DNA from: Candidatus Methanomethylophilaceae archaeon
Lineage (GTDB): Archaea > Thermoplasmatota > Thermoplasmata > Methanomassiliicoccales > Methanomethylophilaceae
NCBI GenBank assembly: GCA_017455785.1
Contig: JAFSYZ010000041.1
Location: 1 to 24,611 of the forward strand
Length of the DNA: 24,611 nucleotides
Direction: 5' to 3'
Shown: positions 15,725-24,609 of the stretch, one piece after another
How positions within the stretch are numbered: position 1 is the first letter of the stretch
Layout of the letters: each line of letters begins with the position of its first letter
Translations under genes and position numbers: made by a program
The notes under the pieces: model-generated
Seen by the model: only the letters and a program-made list of their open reading frames with translations
Told to the model about the DNA's origin: nothing
Database searches by the model: none

Positions 15725-15844
15725 CAGGATGGGGAATGTCATAGGGGTTTTAGTGATTTCCTGAACAATCCTTGATGATTCAATGTTGATAAGGTTCATC
15801 TGGATTGATAATCGATATGATGTACTGACAGTCACAATTCTAAC

Positions 15845-15853
15845 TTTTTATAC
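15845..15853. promoter_or_regulatory. TATA box of purA, possibly shared with pflA
   Basis: TTTTTATAC; the TTTATA core begins 28 nt before the purA ATG, the leaderless spacing. The opposite strand reads GTATAAAAA and could drive pflA. Confidence 0.6.
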
Positions 15854-15874
15854 GGCTTCACCGATGTCGGATAC

Positions 15875-17179
15875 ATGCCATCCCTTGCTATTATCGGGGC
15901 CCAATGGGGCGATGAAGGAAAAGGAAAGATCACTGATTATCTGGCCGAGAAGGCCGACGGAGTCGTTCGTTTCCAAGGAGGGAACAACGCAGGACACACA
16001 ATTGTGATTGGTGACAATGTCTTCAAGCTGCACCTTCTCCCGTCGGGTATCCTGAGGAAGGGCAAACTGGCGATCATCGGTAACGGTGTCGTGGTCAACA
16101 TGGAGGACATGATGTCGGAGATGCAGCAGATAATCGATGCAGGTCTATCAGTAGATGGTCTCCGTATCTCTGACAGAGCACACCTGATCCAGAATTACCA
16201 CAAGAAACTCGATGGTGCCGAAGAGGTCTATCGCGGTAAGAAATCAGTCGGTACGACCAAGAAGGGAATCGGACCCGCCTACCAGGACAAGATAGCAAGG
16301 AACGGATTCAGGGCAGGTGACCTTCTGGAACCCGAACTGGTCAAAGAGAAGGCTGAGATGAATCTTCCGCTCAAGAAGGATCTCATGAAGATGATGAAGG
16401 TCGATGATGTATGTCAGTGCACCACCGAGAAGTTCGAGGAGAAGTTCGCAAGGTGGAGAGATATGTTCGGAAAGTACATCTGTGACACTTCGGTTCTGAT
16501 CAATGACATGCTCGATCAGGGCAAGAACATTCTTTTCGAAGGTGCACAGGGTGCGATGTTGGACATCGATCATGGTACCTACCCCTATGTGACGTCCTCT
16601 TCTACCGTTGGCGGAGGGATCTGCTCCGGTTCAGGTGTTGCTCCGAACAGGATAGATGACGTAGTTGGATGCCTGAAAGCGTACACCACACGTGTAGGCG
16701 AAGGGCCGTTCGTCACCGAACTCCTTGGCAAGGAAGGAGAGGAGCTCCAGAAGAAAGGAGGAGAATACGGAGTTACCACAGGAAGGGGAAGGAGATGCGG
16801 CTGGTTGGACCTTGTTGTAGCAGAACACGCTGCCAGACTATGCGGATTCTCACACTGGGCGGTCACGAAACTAGATGTACTCAATGATTACGACACTATC
16901 AAGGTCTGTACCGCATACGAGATCGACGGAGAGGAAGTGAAGCACTTCCCAGCATCACTTTCGAAACTTGAAAGGGCGAAACCCATCTACAAGGAATTCA
17001 AGGGTTGGAAGAGCTGGGCATCCTCCGATGACATGGTCAAGAAGGGATACGAAGGTCTTCCGCAGGAGATGAAGGACTACATCAAGTTCATCGAGGATTA
17101 TACAAAGATACCTGCATCCATCATCAGCATCGGCCCTAAGAGATCGGAGACCATCGACAGATACGGCAAATGGTACTGA
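15875..17179 (+). CDS. purA: adenylosuccinate synthetase
   Basis: A 434-residue enzyme joining IMP and aspartate with GTP to make adenylosuccinate, the first committed step to AMP. The N-terminal P-loop IIGAQWGDEGKGKITD (GDEGKGK at 12-18) is diagnostic. FQGGNNAGHTIVIG, the IMP-binding SVGTTKKGIGPAYQDK, LFEGAQGAMLDIDHGTYPYV and VTTGRGRRCGWLDLV complete the signature. This is the full-length bacterial/eukaryotic-size form rather than the roughly 340-residue short form of some archaea. Leaderless promoter. It is divergent from pflA, whose product yields formate, a purine precursor in archaea. Confidence 0.97.
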   Translation: MPSLAIIGAQWGDEGKGKITDYLAEKADGVVRFQGGNNAGHTIVIGDNVFKLHLLPSGILRKGKLAIIGNGVVVNMEDMMSEMQQIIDAGLSVDGLRISDRAHLIQNYHKKLDGAEEVYRGKKSVGTTKKGIGPAYQDKIARNGFRAGDLLEPELVKEKAEMNLPLKKDLMKMMKVDDVCQCTTEKFEEKFARWRDMFGKYICDTSVLINDMLDQGKNILFEGAQGAMLDIDHGTYPYVTSSSTVGGGICSGSGVAPNRIDDVVGCLKAYTTRVGEGPFVTELLGKEGEELQKKGGEYGVTTGRGRRCGWLDLVVAEHAARLCGFSHWAVTKLDVLNDYDTIKVCTAYEIDGEEVKHFPASLSKLERAKPIYKEFKGWKSWASSDDMVKKGYEGLPQEMKDYIKFIEDYTKIPASIISIGPKRSETIDRYGKWY

Positions 17180-18442
17180 TCAGAGTACCGCACGCTGGAA
17201 GTCCTTGGTATCCCTATCCGACGGTATGGTGGCATCTATCGCCACCTTACAAGTGATCGAATCAGTGGCACTGGGGTCCAACGAGGAACCCTTCTCCCCC
17301 GGTAATGTAATGATACGGGTCGCTTGGAACCTGGTCGCAACGGCCCATTCCACTTCCTTATCATCGAAGATGTTGACATCATCATCGACCACGATGACGT
17401 TCTTCATGGACTTGTGACCGTCCAATGCTGCCAGGGCAGCCTTGACACCGTCATCAGGATTGACCTTCTTGATCGAGACGACACCGTTCAGCCAACAGCA
17501 TCCGCCCTCGGTCAGACGGACCGATCTCACTCCAGGGACCTTATCTCTGACGGATACATACATCATGGGCTCCCTGGGGAGTCCCATGAACAGATAATGC
17601 TCATTTCCTCCGGGAAGCAGGAGATGGAAATAGGGATCCTTGGAGGTCCATACCTTCTCGATCTTGATGACAGGCTGCTGCCTAACATAATCATATGTTC
17701 CAGTGATGTCCACAAAAGGTCCTTCCGAGGTCTCCTCGAAGGTTATCCTTCCCTCGAATACATAATCGCATTCCGAAGGCACTATGAGGCCGTTATCCGT
17801 TCTTCCGACAGATAGTGGGGAGCCCGATCCTTTCATACATAATGAAGAAGCGATGGTGAGTTCATCAGTTTCATACGCAGTGGAAGTCGCAGCCGCCAAC
17901 AAGACCTCTGGCCTTGCACCGATGCAGATGGATACCTTCAGTTCGATACCCTCCGATTTAGCCTCGTTGTACATCTTGTATAAGTGACGCGGAACAAGTC
18001 TGACAGCGATAGAGTCCTTGTCCATTATCATCATCCTGTGGAAGGAGACGTTCTTCTTCCCTTTGTACTCTGAAACGATGACTCCGGCGGTGATATATCT
18101 TCCACCGTCCTCGGGGAAGTACCTGGCGATCGGCAAGGACATCAGATCCGGTTCCGACACGCTGTACCTGAATTCCGGTTCATCGGTCATGACCGGCTCG
18201 CATGGGTCATCGACAGCCTCTATCATCCTCTGTACGATACCGCTCTCATCGACACCTATCGCCTCGGCTACCTTCTTACGGGTAGAGAACAGATTGGCGA
18301 CGGCCTTCTTCCCATTGAAATCGTTGAACACAATGGTCCTGTCCTGATCCTCCTTCATCATCTTCGTTGCAATCATCGAATCGGGGTCGATGTGCTCATT
18401 GATCACAAGTTCGGAACCTTTCAGGTACTTGACCACTGTCAT
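17180..18442 (-). CDS. UbiD-family decarboxylase
   Basis: A 420-residue member of the UbiD family of prenylated-FMN decarboxylases. Family marks are the N-terminal FNDFNGKKAVANLF segment, VIVSEYKGKKNVSFHRMMI, SICIGARPEVLLAAATS, LCMKGSGSPLSVGRTDNG with VPSECDYVFEGRI, and the C-terminal VIVVDDDVNIFDDKEVEWAV followed by VATRFQA. In many archaea a UbiD homologue decarboxylates trans-anhydromevalonate 5-phosphate in the modified mevalonate route to isoprenoids; this is the most attractive role but is inference. No ubiX (cofactor prenyltransferase) is in the window. The ATG at 18442 has GGAGGTG just upstream. It is divergent from gltX and convergent with purA, whose stop is adjacent. Confidence 0.88.
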   Translation of the reverse strand: MTVVKYLKGSELVINEHIDPDSMIATKMMKEDQDRTIVFNDFNGKKAVANLFSTRKKVAEAIGVDESGIVQRMIEAVDDPCEPVMTDEPEFRYSVSEPDLMSLPIARYFPEDGGRYITAGVIVSEYKGKKNVSFHRMMIMDKDSIAVRLVPRHLYKMYNEAKSEGIELKVSICIGARPEVLLAAATSTAYETDELTIASSLCMKGSGSPLSVGRTDNGLIVPSECDYVFEGRITFEETSEGPFVDITGTYDYVRQQPVIKIEKVWTSKDPYFHLLLPGGNEHYLFMGLPREPMMYVSVRDKVPGVRSVRLTEGGCCWLNGVVSIKKVNPDDGVKAALAALDGHKSMKNVIVVDDDVNIFDDKEVEWAVATRFQATRIITLPGEKGSSLDPSATDSITCKVAIDATIPSDRDTKDFQRAVL

Positions 18443-18460
18443 GCACCTCCAATCAAGAAG

Positions 18461-18473
18461 TAGCTATATAAGA
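18461..18473 (-). promoter_or_regulatory. TATA box of the UbiD-family gene
   Basis: Minus strand TCTTATATAGCTA, with the TATA T about 29 nt before the ATG at 18442. The sequence CYTATATAGCTAC is shared with the dtxR promoter at the same distance. The spacing implies a leaderless or very short transcript although GGAGGTG lies within it. Confidence 0.5.
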
Positions 18474-18509
18474 GGTGGTCAGACCATCGTCGAAGTCTTA
18501 TCTATTGTA

Positions 18510-18516
18510 TTTATAT
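18510..18516 (+). promoter_or_regulatory. TATA box of gltX
   Basis: TTTATAT, first T 28 nt before the ATG at 18538. This supports 18538 as the start rather than the in-frame GTG at 18475 and predicts a leaderless mRNA. Confidence 0.6.
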
Positions 18517-18537
18517 GTGGATGGATTAGCCTCATTC

Positions 18538-20214
18538 ATGTCAGGTGACATCGAGACCCTCATCAGGAAATACGCACTACAGAACGCCGTCTTCTTCAAA
18601 GGCAAGGCGAATCCTAAATCCATAGTGGGAAAGATTCTGGGAGAGTGCCCTGAATGGAGGTCCAAGGTACCTGAGGTCACAGAGATCATCAACACCATTG
18701 TCGCGGATGTTAACAACATGTCCCTGGACGATCAGAAGAAGGCATTGGAGGAACTGGACCCTTCGCTTCTGGTCAAGGAGAAGAAGGAGAGGAAATACGA
18801 GCTTCCTGACCTCGAGAATGTCAACGGGAAGGTTGTAATGAGGATCGCCCCCGGTCCATCCGGTCCCCTGCACATAGGTCACACACGTGTCTCCATCCTG
18901 AACGATGAATACGTTAAGAGATACGGAGGCAAGCTCATCTGCAGATTCGAGGACACCAATCCTGAGAAGATCGATCCCGATGCATATGACATGATCCCCG
19001 AGGACCTGGAGTGGTTGGGTGTCAAGATCCACGAATCCATCATCCAGTCGGAGAGGTTCGAGACATACTACGAATACACCAAGAAGCTCATAGAGATGGG
19101 ACATGGATACATCTGTACCTGTGATGCGGAGGATTGGCGTAAGAAGAAGGAGAACAAAATCGCCTGTCCCTGCCGCGATCTCCCTGTGGAGGAACAACTG
19201 GAGAGGTACGAGAGGTTCATGAACGGCGGATACAAGGAAGGTGAAGCGATTGCAGTCATCAAGACCGCCATCGACCATCCCAACCCTGCTGTCAGGGACT
19301 TCGTCGCATTGAGGCTTGTGGATCACCCGCACCCGCTGACGAAGGACAAATACAGGGCATACCCGATGATGAATCTGTCAGTGGCGATCGATGACCATCT
19401 CCTTGGTATGACACACGTCATCAGAGGGAAGGACCACCTCAACAACACATTCAGACAGGAATACATATTCGATTACTTCGGATGGAAGAAACCGGCATAC
19501 CACCACTACGGATTGGTGAACATCCCCGATACCGTCCTCAAGACATCATTGATCAAACAATCCATCGCAAACGGAGAGTACACCGGATGGAATGACGTCA
19601 GGACGGGTACGGTCAGGGCATTGGCCAGGAGAGGGATCAGACCCGAGGCCATCAGGAGATATTGGGTCGAGAGCGGAATAAAACCCATCGACATACAGTT
19701 CTCCTGGGAGAACCTGTACGCTATGAACCGTGATGCGATCGATGATGTGTCTAACAGATACTTCTTCGTTCAGGATCCGGTGAAATTTGAAATAGGTGGT
19801 TCTGAGCCGATCATCGGAAAGGCACCTCTGCATCCCGATCATGCCGAGAGAGGCAACAGGGAATACAACATAACGGACAGGACCGTGTACATATCAACTG
19901 ACGATTCAAAGATGTTCGAAGAGACCGGTAAGGTAAGGTTGAAGGATCTCTGCAACATCGATTTCGGCAATCCCGCCCCATATGCCGGAACGGATGTATC
20001 CATTCTGAAGAAAGGATTCAAGGCGATCCAGTGGGTCGGCAATGATTCCACACCCGCAAGGATACTGATGCCCGACGGAAGCGTGATGGAGGGACGTGTC
20101 GAGAATGCGATCCTAAAGGAATCATCGGAATCCGTTCAATTCGAAAGGATCGGCTTCGTTAAGATCGAGGATAAAGATCCGAAGTCCTTCACAGCGGTGT
20201 TCTCCCACCGCTGA
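18538..20214 (+). CDS. gltX: glutamyl-tRNA synthetase, archaeal type
   Basis: A 558-residue class I synthetase charging tRNA-Glu (and tRNA-Gln in archaea that use the amidotransferase route). An archaeal N-terminal helical region (about residues 1-95) precedes VMRIAPGPSGPLHIGHTRVS, with HIGH at 112-115. FEDTNPEKIDPDAYDMIPED, HVIRGKDHLNNTFRQEYIF and TVRALARRGIRPEAIRRYW are typical family blocks, and the C-terminal beta-barrels are of the archaeal/eukaryotic GlnRS-like kind. The KMSKS-equivalent reads LKTSLIKQ (334-341), with leucine where the motif's second lysine is expected. Divergent from the UbiD gene and convergent with dtxR. Confidence 0.95.
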   Translation: MSGDIETLIRKYALQNAVFFKGKANPKSIVGKILGECPEWRSKVPEVTEIINTIVADVNNMSLDDQKKALEELDPSLLVKEKKERKYELPDLENVNGKVVMRIAPGPSGPLHIGHTRVSILNDEYVKRYGGKLICRFEDTNPEKIDPDAYDMIPEDLEWLGVKIHESIIQSERFETYYEYTKKLIEMGHGYICTCDAEDWRKKKENKIACPCRDLPVEEQLERYERFMNGGYKEGEAIAVIKTAIDHPNPAVRDFVALRLVDHPHPLTKDKYRAYPMMNLSVAIDDHLLGMTHVIRGKDHLNNTFRQEYIFDYFGWKKPAYHHYGLVNIPDTVLKTSLIKQSIANGEYTGWNDVRTGTVRALARRGIRPEAIRRYWVESGIKPIDIQFSWENLYAMNRDAIDDVSNRYFFVQDPVKFEIGGSEPIIGKAPLHPDHAERGNREYNITDRTVYISTDDSKMFEETGKVRLKDLCNIDFGNPAPYAGTDVSILKKGFKAIQWVGNDSTPARILMPDGSVMEGRVENAILKESSESVQFERIGFVKIEDKDPKSFTAVFSHR

Positions 20215-20216
20215 GT

Positions 20217-20873
20217 TCATCCTAGGATCTTCTCAACGAAGATGCAGGATGCCATCTTTCCATTGATGGCAAGAACGTTATCGTCCATGATCAGGATATA
20301 GCTGTCGCTCTCTAAAGAATCCAGAACAATGGTCTTCCCCGGTGCAAGACCCATTGATATGAGCTTCTTCACCACCTCCGGATCCTCTCCGGACAGGTGT
20401 GTTATCTTTCCCTTCTCACCTATTGACAGGTCCGGGATACGGCGGCATATCGCGGTCACACCGATCATATCATCGCAGGGATTTGGACATGTGTCACAAT
20501 CGGAATCAACCTTGGTACCTATCAGACGGCACATCTTGGATGCCGCCTCATCGGAAAGAGCATGCTCTATCGCATGAGCCTCCCCGTGAGCGGATTCGGG
20601 ATCGACATCGAGTACATCGGTGAGGAAACGCTCCATGATATGGTGTTTCCTTCTGAGTGATTTAGCATCCTTGATGCCCTTCTCAGTAAGGGATACGCCT
20701 CTGTATTTCTCATAATTCACGAGACCTTCCCTGCTGAGGACCTTCAGCATCTCGGTGACACTGGCCGGTGCTACTCCCATGTATTTCGAAATATCGGTGG
20801 TCTTGACCGAACCGGTACCGTTGGTGAGCCTGAGAATGTTGATGAGATAGTCCTCGCGGTTGTCGGTGCTCAT
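20217..20873 (-). CDS. DtxR-family metal-dependent transcriptional regulator
   Basis: A 218-residue regulator. A winged helix-turn-helix (about residues 5-65) contains VKTTDISKYMGVAPASVTEM and YEKYRGVSLTEKGIKDA. The dimerisation/metal-binding helix region follows with HHIMERFLTDVL and SAHGEAHAIEHALSDE, which supply the His and Glu ligands. A FeoA-like SH3 domain spans about 145-218. Between them sits Cys126-x2-Cys129-x3-Cys133 in SDCDTCPNPCDD, in place of the usual CPHG-type loop; Cys115 and Cys143 flank it. It probably senses Fe(II) or Mn(II) and represses metal-uptake genes. Its TATA box lies within a GTAGC-N12-GCTAC inverted repeat, suggesting autoregulation. Leaderless start at 20873. Confidence 0.9.
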   Translation of the reverse strand: MSTDNREDYLINILRLTNGTGSVKTTDISKYMGVAPASVTEMLKVLSREGLVNYEKYRGVSLTEKGIKDAKSLRRKHHIMERFLTDVLDVDPESAHGEAHAIEHALSDEAASKMCRLIGTKVDSDCDTCPNPCDDMIGVTAICRRIPDLSIGEKGKITHLSGEDPEVVKKLISMGLAPGKTIVLDSLESDSYILIMDDNVLAINGKMASCIFVEKILG

Positions 20874-20889
20874 AATTGTGGATTTTTTT

Positions 20890-20911
20890 GTAGCTATATA
20901 GGAGTTGCTAC
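20890..20911. promoter_or_regulatory. dtxR promoter with overlapping inverted repeat
   Basis: The arms GTAGC (20890-20894) and GCTAC (20907-20911) flank TATATAGGAGTT. The minus-strand TATA box (CCTATATAG) starts 27 nt before the dtxR ATG and lies inside the repeat. A dimeric repressor bound here would exclude TBP. Confidence 0.45.
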
Positions 20912-20945
20912 TTATCTGGACATGGAAATGGATTTAAGAATAAGT

Positions 20946-20963
20946 GGATGGCTTACGCCATCC
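20946..20963 (-). terminator. hairpin terminator after the coiled-coil gene
   Basis: GGATGGCTTACGCCATCC has perfect 7-bp arms and a TTAC loop. It begins two bases after the stop codon of the minus-strand gene at 20966 and is followed on that strand by the T-rich ACTTATTCTTAAATCC. Confidence 0.6.
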
Positions 20964-20965
20964 GT

Positions 20966-21427
20966 TCAGAACAATTCGTCGTCCTCATCCTCGGATTGCT
21001 CAGTGGAAGCGGCCTTCTGTTCCTCCTTCTCAGCCTTTTTGGCAGCCTTCTGGGCCTCACGCTCCATGCGAGCCTCTTCCTTCCTCTGTTTCTCCTGGGC
21101 CTCGAGTTCAGCGGTCTTCTCATCATTGAGCCTGCGTTCCTCCAGACCTGATTCCTCACGGTCCTTGATGGCTTTCTCAAGTTCTTCAACTGTCTGAACA
21201 CTAGCAACTATACTCTCGAAGAACTGACGGGCTTCCTCCGGGGGTTCATATTCTGAGTTCTCCTGATTGTACAGATTCCAATAGAAATTCCCGATCTCCA
21301 ACGTCTGCAGATCGATATTCACTCTCTCCTTGTCGATTTGACTTTTCAAGTCGTTGATATCGGATTTCTCGTTCTGTTTGCTCTTGTAGTTGTCCATTTT
21401 GTTTCTGAACTTGTTGCTGAATCCCAT
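20966..21427 (-). CDS. charged coiled-coil protein of unknown function
   Basis: A 153-residue protein with no named family that I recognise. The N-terminal part (1-85) is helical: DLKSQIDKERVNIDLQTLEI and GNFYWNLYNQ followed by an FFESIV segment. This pattern resembles the two-helix front end of small bacterial zinc-ribbon proteins, but no zinc ribbon follows. Residues about 86-140 form one long highly charged coiled coil rich in Glu, Lys, Arg and Ala. The C-terminus STEQSEDEDDELF is acidic. No membrane segment or signal peptide. The ATG at 21427 has a modest upstream GGGATTG. It stands alone, ending in a hairpin terminator, and is divergent from ribB. Confidence 0.75.
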   Translation of the reverse strand: MGFSNKFRNKMDNYKSKQNEKSDINDLKSQIDKERVNIDLQTLEIGNFYWNLYNQENSEYEPPEEARQFFESIVASVQTVEELEKAIKDREESGLEERRLNDEKTAELEAQEKQRKEEARMEREAQKAAKKAEKEEQKAASTEQSEDEDDELF

Positions 21428-21577
21428 TTCAATCCCTTAGTACCAGATATGTGATTCGGTTAAAAATACTTCACGTGCCAATGCCAGATTGAAACAGAAT
21501 CGACGACATAATCATTATCTACCAATTAACTATCAATCTACCAAATTTTTTGTTGATGGCCAATCTTATTTTTACCC

Positions 21578-21583
21578 TTATAC
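21578..21583 (+). promoter_or_regulatory. candidate TATA box of the riboflavin operon
   Basis: TTATAC 24 nt before the ribB ATG; an alternative TTATTTTTA lies at 21566-21574. The 174 bases between the two divergent genes hold nothing else I can identify, and no FMN riboswitch is apparent. Confidence 0.4.
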
Positions 21584-21601
21584 AGTGACACCTTCGGTCA
21601 T

Positions 21602-22290
21602 ATGAGCATAGAGAAGGCAATTGAGGACATAAGGAACGGAAAGATAGTTCTGATCTACGATTTCGATGACAGGGAAAGGGAGACCGACATGACCATTGCA
21701 TCGCAATTCGTCACGCATGAGACCCTCAGGACCTTCAGGAAGGATGCTGGAGGTCTAGTGTGTACCACCACTCCATATGCCAAGGCGAAGGAACTCGGAC
21801 TGCCGTTCCTCTCGGATGTATTCTGGGACGACATAGAGAAGTATCCTCTTCTGAAGGCGATGGCCCCTAACGACATCCCCTATGATAACACCAAATCATC
21901 CTTTGGACTGACGATAAACCACCGTAAGACCTACACAGGGATAACGGACAACGACAGGGCCCTGACCATCACCGAGTACGTCAAGACAATATTCAAGGAT
22001 GCACCTGCAGATAAGATCAAAGAGGAGCTCGGAACAAACTTCAGGGCCCCAGGTCACGTCCATCTGCTGAACACCTGTGAGAAGCCTCTTGAGACCAGGA
22101 AAGGTCATACCGAACTGGCTAATGCACTCATGATCATGGCCGGAGTACTGCCATCAGCAACCATCTGCGAGATGATGGGTGATGACGGTAACTCGGAGAA
22201 GAAGGCCTGCACCAAAAAGTACGGCGAGGACCACGGTCTGACATTCATCACAGGCGATGAGATCATCGAGGCCTGGAAGAAGTACAAGGG

Positions 22291-22294
<4 letters not shown>
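21602..22294 (+). CDS. ribB: 3,4-dihydroxy-2-butanone 4-phosphate synthase
   Basis: A 230-residue enzyme making the four-carbon precursor of riboflavin from ribulose 5-phosphate, releasing formate. The N-terminal VLIYDFDDRERETDMTIAS carries the acidic metal and substrate ligands (DDREREtD). GLVCTTTPYAKAKELGLP, FRAPGHVHLLNT and GHTELANALMIMAGVLPSAT with ICEMM are conserved active-site blocks. It is the stand-alone archaeal form without a GTP cyclohydrolase II domain. First gene of the operon; its stop overlaps the ribL ATG by four bases. Confidence 0.94.
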
Positions 22295-23189
<895 letters not shown>

Positions 23190-23193
23190 ACCA

Positions 23194-23607
23194 ATGGCAA
23201 AGTACAAGATTGGAATGGTAGCGGCTGAATTCAACTACGAGATCACATCATTGATGGTCGCCAGGGCGAAATCCCAGGCCGATTTCCTCGGTGTGGAGAT
23301 AACGAAGACCATCATGGTCCCGGGCGTCTTTGAGGTGCCTCTGGCTGTGAAATCCCTGATCTCCGACAACGATATCGATGCAGTGATCACGTTGGGCGCA
23401 GTCATCGAAGGTGAGACCGAACACGATGAGGTCGTCATGGGACAGGCATCGAGGAAGATCATGGACCTCTCCCTGGAGTACAACAAACCCGTCGCATTCG
23501 GACTCACAGGCCCCGGAATGACTGAGCTTCAGGCCATGGATAGGATCGAGAAGGGTGCCCAGGTAGTCGATGCTGCAGTGAAGATGCTGCAGAGACTCAA
23601 GAAGTGA
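23194..23607 (+). CDS. ribH: 6,7-dimethyl-8-ribityllumazine synthase
   Basis: A 137-residue lumazine synthase joining the products of the pyrimidine branch and RibB. AEFNYEITSLMVARAK is the N-terminal substrate site, VPGVFEVPLAVKSLI the ribityl-contact block, and TLGAVIEGETEHDEVV the catalytic loop with its histidine. VAFGLTGPGMTELQAMDRI completes the fold. The ATG has GGAAGTGA upstream. Last gene of the operon, ending before a strong hairpin terminator. The pyrimidine-branch genes are not in the window. Confidence 0.95.
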   Translation: MAKYKIGMVAAEFNYEITSLMVARAKSQADFLGVEITKTIMVPGVFEVPLAVKSLISDNDIDAVITLGAVIEGETEHDEVVMGQASRKIMDLSLEYNKPVAFGLTGPGMTELQAMDRIEKGAQVVDAAVKMLQRLKK

Positions 23608-23617
23608 TAACTAATTA

Positions 23618-23647
23618 CTCCCGGCGATGCCGGGAGGTATCCTTTTT
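23618..23647. terminator. hairpin terminator after the riboflavin operon
   Basis: CTCCCGGC (23618-23625), GAT loop, GCCGGGAG (23629-23636), then a short T-run (TTTTT at 23643-23647). It lies between ribH (+) and the convergent HdrD-like gene (-) and may work in both directions. Confidence 0.75.
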
Positions 23648-24609
23648 CATAAGACTTGTATCCTGTGGTATCCAAGGGTCTTATTGTCACCGAAGGCCAT
23701 GGCCACCAGTTCCATTAGGAATATGACCGGCTTACCGCCTTCGATAGCATCGTATTTTGAGAAACATTTCGGACAAACAGCGAGGATAGCATCAGCATCT
23801 CTACATTCCGCCTGTCTGTCCTTCATGAGCTCTTTAGCGACCGGTGTATCCTTTCCGCAACATCCGAAAGTATTACCGATATCGATATGACCCAGTCTCT
23901 CAACAACGGCCCTGAGCATATCGATCTTAACGGCTGCTTCACAACCCGGTTCCAAGGCCAACTTCAAATGTTTCTCTGCTTTAGGCAATCTATCCATGTT
24001 ACGATAAAGAAACTCTATCGTGTCCACGTCGTTCCCTTTGATGACCCTCATCTCCGAGGAGCAACCGGTGCAGAGACAAATGAGGTCGTCATCCAAGGCC
24101 CCCTTCATCATATCCTTCCTCCGTTCCACCTTCTCTTTCTTCGGGATGTTGGCGAAAACGGGTGGACGAAGACAACAGCTCTCATTATCGATCGGACGGC
24201 AAGTGAAACCCATGGACCTGAGAGAGGATGAGGTGGCATACTCCAGATAGGGCACGACACCTTTCACAACGCACCCTGACATCACTGAAACACCATTATG
24301 ATCCCAAAGTGGCTGGGGGACTTCCATGTCCGATATCGGCATTATATAGCCGCATCTTTCGTAATGACCACCGAAATTTCCGTTGTTCTGAAGATATCTG
24401 AGCATCTTCATGACCATCATCGGTTCGGTCTTCCGGCAGGATCTGTTACAATTACCGCACATGATGCATGTGGAGACATCCCCATCCCCGATGGCCATGA
24501 TCTCATGTGGGACCATTCCGCCTTTACCGGCAGATGGGCAGACTTTGGTACACATCTTACATTGAACACAACTAGAAATCAATGATTCAATCTCATGTCT
24601 CAGATCCAT
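23647..24609 (-). CDS. HdrD-like heterodisulfide reductase / Fe-S oxidoreductase
   Basis: A 320-residue Fe-S protein. Two [4Fe-4S] ferredoxin motifs lie at Cys14-17-20-24 and Cys48-51-54-58. Two CCG domains follow: Cys113, Cys145-Cys146, Cys180-x2-Cys183, then Cys223, Cys250-Cys251, Cys279-x2-Cys282. This HdrC-plus-HdrB layout is that of HdrD, which reduces the CoM-S-S-CoB heterodisulfide, and of related GlpC/GlcF-type proteins. It is shorter than typical HdrD (about 400), and the spacing in the second CCG domain is compressed. The ATG at 24609 gives a natural N-terminus but lies two bases from the window edge, so an upstream extension cannot be excluded. Partner genes are out of view. Confidence 0.85.
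   Translation of the reverse strand: MDLRHEIESLISSCVQCKMCTKVCPSAGKGGMVPHEIMAIGDGDVSTCIMCGNCNRSCRKTEPMMVMKMLRYLQNNGNFGGHYERCGYIMPISDMEVPQPLWDHNGVSVMSGCVVKGVVPYLEYATSSSLRSMGFTCRPIDNESCCLRPPVFANIPKKEKVERRKDMMKGALDDDLICLCTGCSSEMRVIKGNDVDTIEFLYRNMDRLPKAEKHLKLALEPGCEAAVKIDMLRAVVERLGHIDIGNTFGCCGKDTPVAKELMKDRQAECRDADAILAVCPKCFSKYDAIEGGKPVIFLMELVAMAFGDNKTLGYHRIQVL

Noticed and set aside
18475..18537. GTG start of gltX at 18475
   Set aside because: The TATA box at 18510-18516 lies within this extension at leaderless distance from the ATG at 18538.
18577..19332. A 251-residue open frame on the minus strand inside gltX
   Set aside because: It is an antisense shadow of a well-conserved synthetase with no recognisable motifs.
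21428..21601. FMN riboswitch before ribB
   Set aside because: The region is short and AT-rich, with no conserved RFN-element blocks; the promoter suggests little or no leader RNA.
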